From assembly GCA_029780695.1 (NCBI GenBank), contig JAKOYD010000078.1:18931-82930 (forward strand): a stretch of DNA of 64,000 bases, given 5' to 3'. The DNA is from Pseudomonadota bacterium (GTDB taxonomy: Bacteria > Pseudomonadota > Gammaproteobacteria > Burkholderiales > Burkholderiaceae_C). The translations under genes were made by a program, and so were the position numbers. Each line of letters opens with the position of its first letter. Position 1 is the stretch's first letter. A model generated the notes under the pieces. It saw nothing but the letters and a program-made list of their open reading frames with translations. It did not search any database and was not told the DNA's origin. Below, in pieces: positions 46,784-56,751 of the stretch.

Positions 46784-47296
46784 TCAGCGCTGCTGCAGCA
46801 TGCGGCCCAGCATGCCGACGATGTCGTCGCTGCTGCCCAGGCCGCCCTGCGGCGCCTGGCCGTGCGGCGTCAGCTTGTCGATCAGCTCGGGCAGCACCTG
46901 CGCGATGCCGCCAGCGGCGTCGGCGTGGCCCAGGCCCAGCTTGGCGGCGATGTCGCCCACCACGTCGGGGCCCAGCGCCTGCGTCACCACGTCGGGGCTG
47001 ACCGACTGGTTCTGGCCAGTGCCGATCCACGAATTGGCGGCATCACCGGCGCCCGCGCGGGTGAACTTGTCAAGCAGGCCGCCCAAGCCGCCCTGGCCGC
47101 TGTTGTTGGCCAGCATGCCGATCAGCACCGGCGCCAGCGCGGCGATCAGGCCCGCGTTCAGGCCGCCGGCCTGGCCTTGCGGCGCCTGTTGCTGGCCGCC
47201 CAGCATGCCGCCCAGCACATTGCCCAGGCCGCCCAGGCCTCCCTGCTGGTTTTGACCCGCCAGCACCGAACCCAGAACCGAATCGAGCAGACCCAT
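46784..47296 (-). CDS. YidB-like DUF937 protein
   Basis: 170 residues from the ATG at 47296 (MGLLDSVLGSVLAGQ). Gly/Gln-rich N-terminal half, then the DUF937/YidB region VVTQALGPDVVGDIAAKLGLGHADAAGGIAQVLPELIDKLTPHG. Small soluble protein of unknown role; the family is widespread. It stands alone with its own terminator. Confidence 0.82.
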   Translation of the reverse strand: MGLLDSVLGSVLAGQNQQGGLGGLGNVLGGMLGGQQQAPQGQAGGLNAGLIAALAPVLIGMLANNSGQGGLGGLLDKFTRAGAGDAANSWIGTGQNQSVSPDVVTQALGPDVVGDIAAKLGLGHADAAGGIAQVLPELIDKLTPHGQAPQGGLGSSDDIVGMLGRMLQQR

Positions 47297-47611
47297 GATG
47301 AGGTTTCCTATAAAAGTGAAAGGTGAACGAAATCCGTCCGCGCCGCACGCCAGCCGCGCGTGGCGAGCCGTGATTCTCGCCCACCCGCAACGCACCCGGC
47401 GCGCCGCACGCCGACCGGCACCGCCGCTGAAGTAGCGCGAAATGCCGCATCCGCGCCATTATTGGCGCAGGCGTCGCGTGGTGACAACGGGGAGCGCCAA
47501 TACGACCGGGCGCGCGAGATGCTAGTGTTTGCTATAAAATAAATAGCTGCAAACGACGCCGTGACAGCGCATAGGGGCATTTGTACCTGGCGTGGGGCGC
47601 ACCGCACCCGC
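47297..47611. other. 315-base gap upstream of the yidB-like gene
   Basis: No gene supported here. It contains a family 1 copy (47526-47555) and otherwise unremarkable GC-rich sequence leading to the yidB-like start. Confidence 0.6.
47526..47555. repeat. Family 1 palindromic repeat
   Basis: GCTAT (47531-47535), 7-base spacer AAAATAA, ATAGCT (47543-47548); the flanks GTTTGC and GCAAAC extend the stem. Confidence 0.75.
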
Positions 47612-48562
<951 letters not shown>

Positions 48563-49447
48563 CTACCACGCGTGCGCCGCGTCGTCCGGAAAGCGGCCTT
48601 CCTTGACGGCGCGCACGTAGGCCTCGATGGCGGCCTTGACGCTGCCGTGGCCGTCCATGAAGTTGCGCACGAATTTCGGCATCTTGCCCAGGTTGATGCC
48701 CAGCATGTCGTGCATCACCAGCACCTGCCCCGCGGTGCCCTGGCCAGCGCCGATGCCGATGGTGGCGCAGCGCGGCAGCTCTTGCGTGAGCTGCGCCGAC
48801 AGGGCGGCCGGCACCATCTCCAGCACCAGCATGGCGGCGCCGGCGTCCTGCAGCTCCAGCGCGTGGCGGCGCAGGGTTTGCGCGGCAGCGTCGCCCCGCC
48901 CCTGCACGCGGTAGCCGCCCAGGGCGTGCACGGTCTGCGGCGTCAGGCCCAGGTGCGCGCATACGGGGATGCCGCGCTCGACCAGAAAGCGCACCGTGGG
49001 CGCCGTCCAGCCGCCGCCTTCCAGCTTGACCATGTGCGCGCCGGCCTGCATCAGCGTGGTGGCGCTGTGCAGCGCCTGCTCGGGCGATTCGTGGTAGCTG
49101 CCGAAGGGCAGGTCGGCAATCAGCCAGGCCGTGCCCTGAACGCGGTGCAGCCCGCGCGAGACGCTCTCGGTGTGATAGCGCATGGCCTCCAGGGACACGC
49201 CCACGGTGGACGGCAGCCCCTGGCAGACCATGCCCAGCGAATCGCCCACCAGCAGGCATTCGACGCCCGCCGCGTCGGCCACGGCGGCAAAGGTGGCGTC
49301 GTACGCCGTCAGCATGGTGATCTTCTCGCCGCTGGCGTGCAGCTGCGCCAGGCGCGGCAGGCTGATGGGCTTGCGCTGCGCCGGCGGCGAGGCGGGCGGC
49401 AGGGTGCCGTAGGGGGAGGCGGGGGCGGGAGGTGGCGTCGTGTTCAT
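48563..49447 (-). CDS. panB: 3-methyl-2-oxobutanoate hydroxymethyltransferase
   Basis: 294 residues. Motifs [48 protein letters not shown] and [11 protein letters not shown] are typical of PanB. It makes ketopantoate from 2-oxoisovalerate and methylene-tetrahydrofolate. The N-terminus has a proline/alanine-rich extension of about 28 residues. A family 2 repeat separates it from the upstream scpA. Confidence 0.95.
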   Translation of the reverse strand: MNTTPPPAPASPYGTLPPASPPAQRKPISLPRLAQLHASGEKITMLTAYDATFAAVADAAGVECLLVGDSLGMVCQGLPSTVGVSLEAMRYHTESVSRGLHRVQGTAWLIADLPFGSYHESPEQALHSATTLMQAGAHMVKLEGGGWTAPTVRFLVERGIPVCAHLGLTPQTVHALGGYRVQGRGDAAAQTLRRHALELQDAGAAMLVLEMVPAALSAQLTQELPRCATIGIGAGQGTAGQVLVMHDMLGINLGKMPKFVRNFMDGHGSVKAAIEAYVRAVKEGRFPDDAAHAW

Positions 49448-49460
49448 GGGAAGCCTTAAA

Positions 49461-49575
49461 AAAACAGCCGGACGCGAAGGACGCGAAGATTTCGCAAAGG
49501 ACGCAAAAGATGCAAAAACCTTAGGCTGTTTTTCGCGTCCTTCGTGAATCCTTGGCGTTCTTCGCGTTCGGTACT
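49461..49575. repeat. Family 2 long inverted repeat (copy C), scpA-panB junction
   Basis: Left arm CCGGACGCGAAGGACGCGAA, right arm TTTCGCGTCCTTCGTGAA and CGTTCTTCGCGTTCGG around a centre of AAAAACC..GGCTGTTTTT. One of the two best-preserved copies. Confidence 0.85.
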
Positions 49576-49595
49576 TGGAGGTTTAACCGGGTGGG

Positions 49596-50447
49596 TCAAT
49601 CCGACGGTGTAAATGCCAGCCGCACGTAAATCGGCGCGTACGCCTCGGCCTGCGTGATCTCGACCAGGTTTTCCTTGGCCAGCTCCAGCAGCGCGATTAG
49701 CGTCACCACCAGCACCGGCACGCCGCGCGCGGGGTCGAACAGGTCTTCGAACGGCGCGAAGCGGCGGCCTTGCAGCTTGCGCAGCACGATGGACATGTGC
49801 TCGCGCACGCTGAGTTCTTCGCGGCTGATCTTGTGGTGCTGCACCAGCTTGGCGCGCTTGAGGATGTCGGCCCACGCGGACTGCAGGTCGGCCAGCTCCA
49901 CGTCCGGAAAGCGCGGCTTCAGCGCCTGCTCGACATACACCTGCGCCTTCAAAAAATCGCGGCCGAACTGCGGCACTTCGGCCAGGCGGCTGGCGGCCAG
50001 CTTCATCTGCTCGTATTCGAGCAGGCGGCGCACCAGCTCGGCGCGCGGGTCCTCGGGCTCCTGGCCTTCGGCTGTCTTGCGGGGCGGCAGCAGCATGCGC
50101 GACTTGATCTCGATCAGCATCGCCGCCATCAGCAGGTATTCGGCCGCCAGCTCCAGGTTGCGGCTGCGGATCTCGTCGACATAGCTCAGGTACTGGCGCG
50201 TCACCGCCGCCATCGGGATGTCGAGGATGTTGAAGTTCTGCTTGCGGATCAGGTACAGCAGCAGGTCCAGCGGGCCTTCGAAGGCCTCCAGAAAGACCTC
50301 CAGCGCGTCGGGCGGTATGTACAGGTCGGTCGGCAGTTGGAACAGCGGCTCGCCGTACAGGCGCGCCACGGCCACGTGGTCGACCACCTCGGGCAGGGGC
50401 GCCTGGGCAGGCGCGTCTAGCAGCGGCTCGGAATCGACAGCCGACAT
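49596..50447 (-). CDS. scpA: Segregation and condensation protein A
   Basis: 283 residues. The kleisin mark VFLEAFEGPLDLLLYLIRKQNFNILDIPMAAVTRQYLSYV is clear, followed by helical regions and a C-terminal winged-helix part. It bridges SMC heads in the condensin complex. Its own N-terminal extension is acidic/proline-rich. scpB is not in the window. It follows the DUF3460 gene by 75 bases. Confidence 0.93.
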   Translation of the reverse strand: MSAVDSEPLLDAPAQAPLPEVVDHVAVARLYGEPLFQLPTDLYIPPDALEVFLEAFEGPLDLLLYLIRKQNFNILDIPMAAVTRQYLSYVDEIRSRNLELAAEYLLMAAMLIEIKSRMLLPPRKTAEGQEPEDPRAELVRRLLEYEQMKLAASRLAEVPQFGRDFLKAQVYVEQALKPRFPDVELADLQSAWADILKRAKLVQHHKISREELSVREHMSIVLRKLQGRRFAPFEDLFDPARGVPVLVVTLIALLELAKENLVEITQAEAYAPIYVRLAFTPSD

Positions 50448-50522
50448 GTTTGCTGCGTTTACGATAGCGCGATGCGCAGGCTGGTCAAGCGACCAGAGGG
50501 GTTTTTACCCACAAGGCGCGGC

Positions 50523-50741
50523 TTACAGCGTCGGGCTGGTCTGGTAGACGTAGGCACCCTGCTTGACGCGGCCAGCGCGAAACTCGGCCTGCAGGTCGCG
50601 GTCGATGTGCTTGTCCCACAGCAGGGCGCGGCCCTGGCGCTGCTGCAGGTCCAGCTCGGGCTGGGCTTGCTTCAGGTCGTCGATGAAGCGCGTGGCGTCG
50701 GACTGGTAATGCGGGCGCTGGAAGATGCGTGCGAGGGACAT
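50523..50741 (-). CDS. DUF3460 family small protein
   Basis: 72 residues from the ATG at 50741: MSLARIFQRPHYQSDATRFID, then LQQRQGRALLWDKHIDRDLQAEFRAGRVKQGAYVYQ. Matches the short DUF3460 family found next to scpA in Burkholderiales. Soluble; function unknown. The frame extends upstream to 51014 but that part overlaps the divergent BamE-like gene. Confidence 0.82.
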   Translation of the reverse strand: MSLARIFQRPHYQSDATRFIDDLKQAQPELDLQQRQGRALLWDKHIDRDLQAEFRAGRVKQGAYVYQTSPTL

Positions 50742-50835
50742 ACACTGTGCCTTGTTATGTGGGAACCGTCCGACGGCGCCGCTGGGGGCTGCCGCGTTAC
50801 GGGCGTTTCGATCCATTTTACCGGGGCACGACACC

Positions 50836-51351
50836 ATGAAGAACATCACGCGCCGCATCTGCTGGGGGCTGGCCGCCCTGCTGGGGGCAGCGGGCATCGC
50901 CGCCTGCGACCCGCAGGCCATCAAGGAGCTGGAAGAGGGCGTTGCCACCGAGGCCGACGTGGTGCAGCGCTTCGGCCAGCCCGAGCGCGTCTGGCCCGAG
51001 GCCGGTGGCGCCAAGACCTACGAATACAACCGCCAGCCCGAGGGCATGCGCAACTACATGATCACCATCGGCCCCGACGGCCGCATGAGCGCGCTGCGCC
51101 AGGTGCTGACGCCCGACAACTTCCGCCGCGTGCAGCCCGGCATGGGGGTGGAGGACGTGCGCCGCCTGCTGGGCAAGCCCGCCAGGCAAGTGCCGTACGC
51201 GCTCAAGAACGAGGTGGTGTGGACGTGGAAATTCCTTGAGCCGCCCAGCGAGAAGAAGGCCTTCAACGTCATCTTCAGCCCGGACTACCGCGTGATCCGC
51301 AGCGAAGTCGGCCCCGACCCGGACGGGCCGGACATGCGCGGCGGCGGCTGA
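50836..51351 (+). CDS. BamE-like (SmpA/OmlA) lipoprotein
   Basis: 171 residues from the ATG at 50836. Signal peptide with a lipobox IAAC (cysteine near residue 24), then two BamE-like half domains: EEGVATEADVVQRFGQPERVWPE and RVQPGMGVEDVRRLLGKPARQVPY. Probable outer-membrane lipoprotein related to the beta-barrel assembly factor BamE; whether it is the main BamE of the cell is uncertain. Divergent from the DUF3460 gene. Confidence 0.8.
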   Translation: MKNITRRICWGLAALLGAAGIAACDPQAIKELEEGVATEADVVQRFGQPERVWPEAGGAKTYEYNRQPEGMRNYMITIGPDGRMSALRQVLTPDNFRRVQPGMGVEDVRRLLGKPARQVPYALKNEVVWTWKFLEPPSEKKAFNVIFSPDYRVIRSEVGPDPDGPDMRGGG

Positions 51352-51411
51352 TGCCGCGCTGGTTGCATGAGGGATCCGAAAGTCATGGCTTAAACGGCGC
51401 CCACTGACCCC

Positions 51412-51498
51412 GTCATTCCCGCGAAGGCGGGAATCCAGGGCGCGTCTGCCGGTGCCGCCGCCGGTGGAGGCATGGATTCCCGCCTTCGCGGGAATGAC
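51412..51498. repeat. Paired REP element, perfect 26-base inverted repeat
   Basis: Bases 51412-51437 and 51473-51498 are exact reverse complements, separated by 35 bases. Each half is itself a hairpin: ATTCCCGC, GAAG loop, GCGGGAAT. This is the widespread proteobacterial GTCATTCCCGC type, probably mobilised by a RAYT transposase. Confidence 0.92.
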
Positions 51499-51547
51499 CG
51501 GGTTCGATCAAGTTGCTTGCTTGCGGAGAAAGTATAAAAACGCAACC

Positions 51548-51590
51548 AGCGCTTGCCTGGTCAGCGTCTGAAGCTATCAAAACAGAAGCA
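51548..51590. repeat. Family 1 repeat, partly degenerate
   Basis: CCAGCGCTTGCCTGGTCAGCG flank, AGCTAT (51572-51577), 7-base spacer, GAAGCA. Just after the paired REP and before the SulP stop. Confidence 0.6.
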
Positions 51591-51616
51591 AGACGCGGCC
51601 CGCCAGCCGCGCCGCG

Positions 51617-53338
51617 TCAGGCGCCCGAATAGCCCATGTGGGCGGCGTCGGGCAGGCCTTCGGGCGCGCCGGCCACGGCGGTGGCAATGGCGGCGGCCAC
51701 GTCGGGCTGCACGTCGTCGGCCGAGCGTTCCTGCAGCAGGGCCGTGAGGCCCGTGCGGCCGGCGATGTCGGCCGGCTGGTTCATCAGGCCCGACACGATC
51801 AGCCGCACGCCCTGCTTGTGGCAGGTGTGCACCAGGTTTTCGAGCGACTCGGCGCCGGTCGAATCGATGTAGATCACGTTCTTCAGGTCCAGCACCAGGG
51901 TGCGCGTCGGCAGGTGGTCCTCGATTTGCTCGACCAGCTTGGTGGCGCCGAAGAACAGCGCGCCGTACAGCCGCCAGGCCTGGATGTCGTCGCGCCCGGC
52001 CAGGTCGGGGTGGTCGGCGGCGGTCAGCCGCTCGGACCGCGACAGGCTGGAGATGCGGTAGATGAAGGTGACGCACGCCGCGAAGATGCCGAATTCGACC
52101 GCCACCGTCAGGTCGAAGATCACCGTCAGCAAAAACACCGCCACCAGCGTGACGCGGTAAGGCATGCGGTAGGTGGGCAGGCGGGCAAATTCGCGCCATT
52201 CGCCCATGTTCCAGGCCACGAACATCAGGATGGCGGCCAGCGTGGCCAGCGGGATCGAACCGGCCAGCGGCGCCGCCACCAGGATCACCGCCAGCAGCGC
52301 CAGCGCGTGCACCATGCCCGCCACGGGGCTGGTGGCGCCGCTTTTGACGTTGGTCACGGTGCGCGCGATGGTGCCGGTGGCCGGCATGCCGCCGAAAAAG
52401 GGCGTGACGAAATTGGCCACGCCCTGCGCCATCAATTCCTGGTTGGGGTCGTGGCGGTCGCCGATCATGCCGTCGGCCACGCGCGCGCACAGCAGCGATT
52501 CAATGGCGCCCAGCAGTGCCAGGGTGATGGTGGGCATCAGCAGGAAGCGCGCCGATTCCCAGCTGAAGCTGGGCAGCGTGAACGCCGGCAGCGCGGCCGG
52601 AATGCCGCCGAACTTGCTGCCGATGGTTTCCACCGGCAGCTTGAACACGCCCACCACCAGCGTGGCCAGCACCAGCGCCACGATGGAACCGGGCACCGAA
52701 CTGAGCTTGCCCGAGAACTGCACCTTGGGCCCCAGCGACGGCAGCCAGCGCTGCCAGGCAATCACGATGGCCAGCGAGCCCAGCGCCACGCCCACCGCCC
52801 AGGGGTTGACGGTGTGCAGGTGGCTCCACAGCGCGCCCAGAATGCCGAAGAAGTCGCCCGGCATCTTGGGCACGTGCAGGCCCAAAAAGTCCTTGATCTG
52901 CGACAGCGCCACCAGCACCGCGATGCCGTTGGTGAAGCCGATGATGACGGCCACCGGAATGAAGCGCACCAGCGTGCCCAGCCGGAACACGCCCATCAGG
53001 AACAGCAGCACGCCCGACAGCGCGGTGGCGATGATCAGGTTGCCGACGCCGTAGCGCTCGACGATGCCGTAGACGATGACGATGAACGCGCCCGCCGGCC
53101 CGCCGATCTGCACCCGGCTGCCGCCCAGCGCCGAGATGATGAAGCCCGCGATGATGGCGGTGAACAGCCCCGCCTCGGGCTTGAGGCCGGACGCGATGGC
53201 AAACGCCATCGCCAGCGGCAGCGCCACCACGGCCACCGTGATGCCGGCGCCGAAGTCGCGCGCAAAGCGTGCCCGGTCGTAACCCTGCAGCGAATCCAGC
53301 AGGCGCGGGCGGAAGTGGAGCATGGACAGCAGGGCCAT
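51617..53338 (-). CDS. SulP (SLC26) family anion transporter with STAS domain, second type
   Basis: 573 residues. Membrane domain with FGAGITVAVVALPLAMAFAIASG, GPAGAFIVIVYGI and ATGTIARTVTNVKSGATSPVAG; C-terminal STAS domain (about 440-550) with NVIYIDSTGAESLENLVHTCHKQ. Quite different in sequence from the SulP gene at 30788. Substrate unknown (sulphate, bicarbonate or dicarboxylate). It starts 11 bases after the metG stop, so metG and this gene may be cotranscribed. Confidence 0.9.
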   Translation of the reverse strand: MALLSMLHFRPRLLDSLQGYDRARFARDFGAGITVAVVALPLAMAFAIASGLKPEAGLFTAIIAGFIISALGGSRVQIGGPAGAFIVIVYGIVERYGVGNLIIATALSGVLLFLMGVFRLGTLVRFIPVAVIIGFTNGIAVLVALSQIKDFLGLHVPKMPGDFFGILGALWSHLHTVNPWAVGVALGSLAIVIAWQRWLPSLGPKVQFSGKLSSVPGSIVALVLATLVVGVFKLPVETIGSKFGGIPAALPAFTLPSFSWESARFLLMPTITLALLGAIESLLCARVADGMIGDRHDPNQELMAQGVANFVTPFFGGMPATGTIARTVTNVKSGATSPVAGMVHALALLAVILVAAPLAGSIPLATLAAILMFVAWNMGEWREFARLPTYRMPYRVTLVAVFLLTVIFDLTVAVEFGIFAACVTFIYRISSLSRSERLTAADHPDLAGRDDIQAWRLYGALFFGATKLVEQIEDHLPTRTLVLDLKNVIYIDSTGAESLENLVHTCHKQGVRLIVSGLMNQPADIAGRTGLTALLQERSADDVQPDVAAAIATAVAGAPEGLPDAAHMGYSGA

Positions 53339-53349
53339 GGCGCGGCCTG

Positions 53350-55458
53350 TCAGCGCACTCGCATGCCCGGCTGCGCGCCGGGCGTGGGCTCCAGCACGAA
53401 GATGCCGGGGTGGGCCTTTTCATCGCCGTGGCTGGCGGCCAGCACCATGCCTTCGCTGACGCCGAACTTCATCTTGCGAGGCGCCAGGTTGGCCACCATC
53501 ACGGTGTGCTTGCCCTTCAGGTCTTCGGGCCGGTAGGCGCTGGCGATGCCGGAAAACACGTTGCGCAGCTTCGGCTGGCCGTCGTCGCCGGTTTCGCCCA
53601 CGTCCAGCGTCAGGCGCAGTAGCTTGGTCGAGCCTTCCACCGGCTGGCAGTCGACGATTTTGGCGATGCGCAGGTCGGTCTTGACGAAGTCGTCGATGGT
53701 GATGACCGGTGCCAGCGCTTCGCCGCCGGGCACGGCGACAGCCACCGTCGCTTCTGATTCGATAGCTGCCAGCGCTTGCGGGGCAGGCGCTGGCGGCTCA
53801 AAAAGCGCGTCAAGTTGCTTGACGTCGACGCGCTGCATCAGGTGCGTGTACTCGCCGATCTGCGCGCCGGGGCCGAGCGGCGTCTTCACGTCGCCGAAAT
53901 CTTCGGGCGGCACCATCAGGAACAAGGCCACGTCGGCCGCCAGCTTGGGCAGGATGGGCTTGAGGTAGATGGTGAGAATGCGGAACGCCTCGATGCAGGT
54001 GCTGCACACGTCCTGCAGGCGGTCGTCCTGGCCGACCTGCTTGGCGATTTCCCACGGCTTGTTGGCGTCCACATAGGCGTTGACCTTGTCGCACAGCGCC
54101 ATCACCTCGCGCACCACCTTGCCGGTTTCGCGCTGTTCGTACAGCTCGGTGATGGTGGGCAGCGCGGCGCGCAAGGCGTCCAGCAGCGCCACGCCGTCGG
54201 CGCTGATGACGCCCAGGCGGCCATCAAAGCGCTTGCTGATGAAGCCTGCAGCGCGGCTGGCGATGTTGATGAACTTGCCCACCAGGTCGGCGTTGACGCG
54301 CGCCATGAAGTCTTCGGCGTTGAAGTCGATGTCCTCGTTGCGGCCCGACAGCTTGGCGGCGATGTAGTAGCGCAGCCATTCGGGGTTCATGGCCAGCGAC
54401 AGGTACTTCAGCGGGTCCAGGCCGGTGCCGCGGCTCTTGCTCATCTTCTCGCCGTTGTTCACCGTCAGGAAGCCGTGCACGAACACCTTGTCCGGCACCT
54501 TGCGACCGCTGAACTTGAGCATGGCCGGCCAGAACAGCGTGTGGAAGGTGATGATGTCCTTGCCGATGAAGTGGACCTGCTCCAGGTCAGGCCGGGCCAT
54601 GTAGGCGTCGTAGCTTTCGCCGCGCTTTTCCAGCAGGTTCTTCAGGCTGGCCAGGTAGCCGATGGGCGCGTCGAGCCATACATAGAAATACTTGCCCGGT
54701 GCGTCGGGAATCTCGATGCCGAAGTAGGGCGCGTCGCGGCTGATGTCCCAGTCGCCCATCTTGGGCTGGCCGTCCTCGCCGGGGGCGATCCATTCGGTGA
54801 TCTTGTTCAGCACCTCGGGCTGCACGGCGCCGCTGGTCGTCCACTGCTTCAGAAAATCGATACAGCGCGGGTCGGACAGCTTGAAGAAGAAGTGCTCGCT
54901 GGTCTTCAGCTCGGGCTTGGCGCCGGACAGCGCCGAATACGGCTCGATCAGCTCGGTGGGCGCGTACACCGCGCCGCACACCTCGCAGTTGTCGCCGTAC
55001 TGGTCCTTGGCGTGGCAGTTGGGGCATTCGCCCTTGATGAAGCGGTCGGGCAGGAACATGCCCTTGGCGGGGTCGAAGAACTGCTCGATGACGCGCGACT
55101 CGATCAGGCCATTGGCCTTCAAGTCCTTGTAGATGGCCTGCGCCAGCGCGGTGTTTTCGGGGCTGTGCGTGCTGTGCCAGTTGTCGTGGCTGATCAGGAA
55201 GCCATCCAGGTACGGCTTGCGTCCGGCGGCGATGTCGGCCACGAAAGCTTCGGGCGTCTTGCCGGCCTTTTCGGCCGCGATCATGATCGGCGCGCCGTGC
55301 GCGTCGTCGGCCCCCACGAAGTTGACCGCGTGCCCCTGCATGCGCTGGAACCGCACCCAGATGTCGGCCTGGATGTATTCCATGATGTGGCCGATGTGGA
55401 AGGTGCCGTTGGCGTAGGGCAGGGCGGTGGTGACGAAGATCTGGCGGGGGGCGGTCAT
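53350..55458 (-). CDS. metG: Methionine-tRNA ligase
   Basis: 702 residues from the ATG at 55458 ([24 protein letters not shown]). HIGH-class motif HIGH, a zinc knuckle from CPNC and CEVC, KMSKS as [13 protein letters not shown], an anticodon-binding helical domain and a C-terminal tRNA-binding (EMAP II-like) domain beginning around [16 protein letters not shown]. It charges tRNA(Met). The linker before the last domain ([14 protein letters not shown]) is encoded by a family 1 repeat at 53750-53803. The frame runs on to 56472 but that part is antisense to mrp. Confidence 0.97.
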   Translation of the reverse strand: MTAPRQIFVTTALPYANGTFHIGHIMEYIQADIWVRFQRMQGHAVNFVGADDAHGAPIMIAAEKAGKTPEAFVADIAAGRKPYLDGFLISHDNWHSTHSPENTALAQAIYKDLKANGLIESRVIEQFFDPAKGMFLPDRFIKGECPNCHAKDQYGDNCEVCGAVYAPTELIEPYSALSGAKPELKTSEHFFFKLSDPRCIDFLKQWTTSGAVQPEVLNKITEWIAPGEDGQPKMGDWDISRDAPYFGIEIPDAPGKYFYVWLDAPIGYLASLKNLLEKRGESYDAYMARPDLEQVHFIGKDIITFHTLFWPAMLKFSGRKVPDKVFVHGFLTVNNGEKMSKSRGTGLDPLKYLSLAMNPEWLRYYIAAKLSGRNEDIDFNAEDFMARVNADLVGKFINIASRAAGFISKRFDGRLGVISADGVALLDALRAALPTITELYEQRETGKVVREVMALCDKVNAYVDANKPWEIAKQVGQDDRLQDVCSTCIEAFRILTIYLKPILPKLAADVALFLMVPPEDFGDVKTPLGPGAQIGEYTHLMQRVDVKQLDALFEPPAPAPQALAAIESEATVAVAVPGGEALAPVITIDDFVKTDLRIAKIVDCQPVEGSTKLLRLTLDVGETGDDGQPKLRNVFSGIASAYRPEDLKGKHTVMVANLAPRKMKFGVSEGMVLAASHGDEKAHPGIFVLEPTPGAQPGMRVR
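53750..53803. repeat. Family 1 repeat inside metG
   Basis: GCTTC, 7-base spacer, ATAGCT (53762-53767), then GCCAGCGCTTGCGGGGCAGG and CGCTGGC hairpin flank. It lies in frame in the linker between the anticodon and C-terminal domains of MetRS. Confidence 0.65.
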
Positions 55459-55629
55459 ACGGGCGGCTCTCGGCAAGGAACCTGTCATTTTAGGCAGCGC
55501 GCCGGCACCGCGGCCACGCCGGGCGGCGCGCGCGGGGCGATTCATCGGCGCGGCATGAGGTCTTGGCCGCTGCGCGGCGGCCGGGCATTGCCGCGCGACT
55601 AGACTAGCGTCTTCACCGGAAGAGAACAC

Positions 55630-56721
55630 ATGAGCATTCAGGAACAGGACGTACTGCAAGCCGTCGCGGCCGTGATCGACCCGAACACCGGCAAGGATTT
55701 CGTCAGCACCCGGCAGTTGAAGAACCTGCAGGTGAGCGGTGGCGATGTCGCGTTCGACGTCGAACTGGGCTACCCCGCCAGGAGCCAGATCCCGGCGCTG
55801 CGGCAGGCGCTGATCGCCGCGGTGCGCGGGCTGCCGGGTGTGAGCAACGTGTCGGTCAACGTGACGACGAAAGTGATCGCGCACGCCGTGCAGCGCGGCG
55901 TGCAGCTGATGCCGCAGGTGAAGAACATCATTGCCGTGGCCTCGGGCAAGGGCGGCGTGGGCAAGAGCACCACCGCCGTCAACCTGGCGCTGGCGCTGGC
56001 CGCCGAAGGCGCCAGCGTGGGCCTGCTGGACGCCGACATTTACGGCCCCAGCATGCCGATGATGCTGGGCGTCAGCGGCCGGCCCGAAAGCCTGGACGGC
56101 CAGACCATGGAGCCGATGGAAAACTACGGCGTGCAGGTCAGCTCCATCGGCTTTCTGGTCGATGCCGACGAAGCCATGATCTGGCGCGGCCCCATGGCCA
56201 GCCAGGCGCTGGACCAGTTGCTGCGCCAGACCAACTGGAAGGACCTGGACTACCTGGTGGTCGACATGCCGCCGGGCACGGGCGACATCCAGCTGTCGCT
56301 GTCGCAGCGCGTGCCGCTGACCGGCGCCGTGATCGTCACCACGCCGCAGGACATTGCCCTGGCCGACGCGCGCAAGGGCGTGGCCATGTTCGAGAAGGTG
56401 GGCGTGCCCATCCTCGGCCTGGTCGAGAACATGGCGGTGCATGTGTGCTCGAACTGCGGCCACGTCGAGCACATCTTTGGCGCCGAGGGCGGCAAGCGCT
56501 ACGCCGCTGAAAAAGGCATCGACTACCTGGGCGCGCTGCCGCTGGCGATGTCGATCCGCGAGCAGGCCGATTCGGGCCGCCCCACGGTGGTGAGCGACCC
56601 GGACGGCGAGGTGGCGTCGATCTACAAGACCATCGCCCGCCAGGTGGCCATCCGCATCGCCGCCAAGGCCAAGGACTTCTCGTCGAAGTTCCCGTCGATC
56701 AAGATTTCGCAGGACACCTGA
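55630..56721 (+). CDS. mrp: Iron-sulphur cluster carrier protein Mrp/ApbC
   Basis: 363 residues. N-terminal DUF59 (MIP18) domain (about 1-85), then the P-loop ATPase with deviant Walker [16 protein letters not shown] near residue 103, [25 protein letters not shown], and the cluster-binding CSNC in [12 protein letters not shown]. It holds and transfers Fe-S clusters in the cytoplasm. GGAAGAGAAC before the ATG. Divergent from metG, a pairing conserved in many proteobacteria. Confidence 0.95.
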   Translation: MSIQEQDVLQAVAAVIDPNTGKDFVSTRQLKNLQVSGGDVAFDVELGYPARSQIPALRQALIAAVRGLPGVSNVSVNVTTKVIAHAVQRGVQLMPQVKNIIAVASGKGGVGKSTTAVNLALALAAEGASVGLLDADIYGPSMPMMLGVSGRPESLDGQTMEPMENYGVQVSSIGFLVDADEAMIWRGPMASQALDQLLRQTNWKDLDYLVVDMPPGTGDIQLSLSQRVPLTGAVIVTTPQDIALADARKGVAMFEKVGVPILGLVENMAVHVCSNCGHVEHIFGAEGGKRYAAEKGIDYLGALPLAMSIREQADSGRPTVVSDPDGEVASIYKTIARQVAIRIAAKAKDFSSKFPSIKISQDT

Positions 56722-56751
56722 GCCGCAAGGGGCCGCCGGCGCGGCGTGGCC

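Noticed and set aside
55459..56472. Upstream extension of the metG frame
   Set aside because: It is antisense to mrp; the MetRS start motif begins right after the ATG at 55458.
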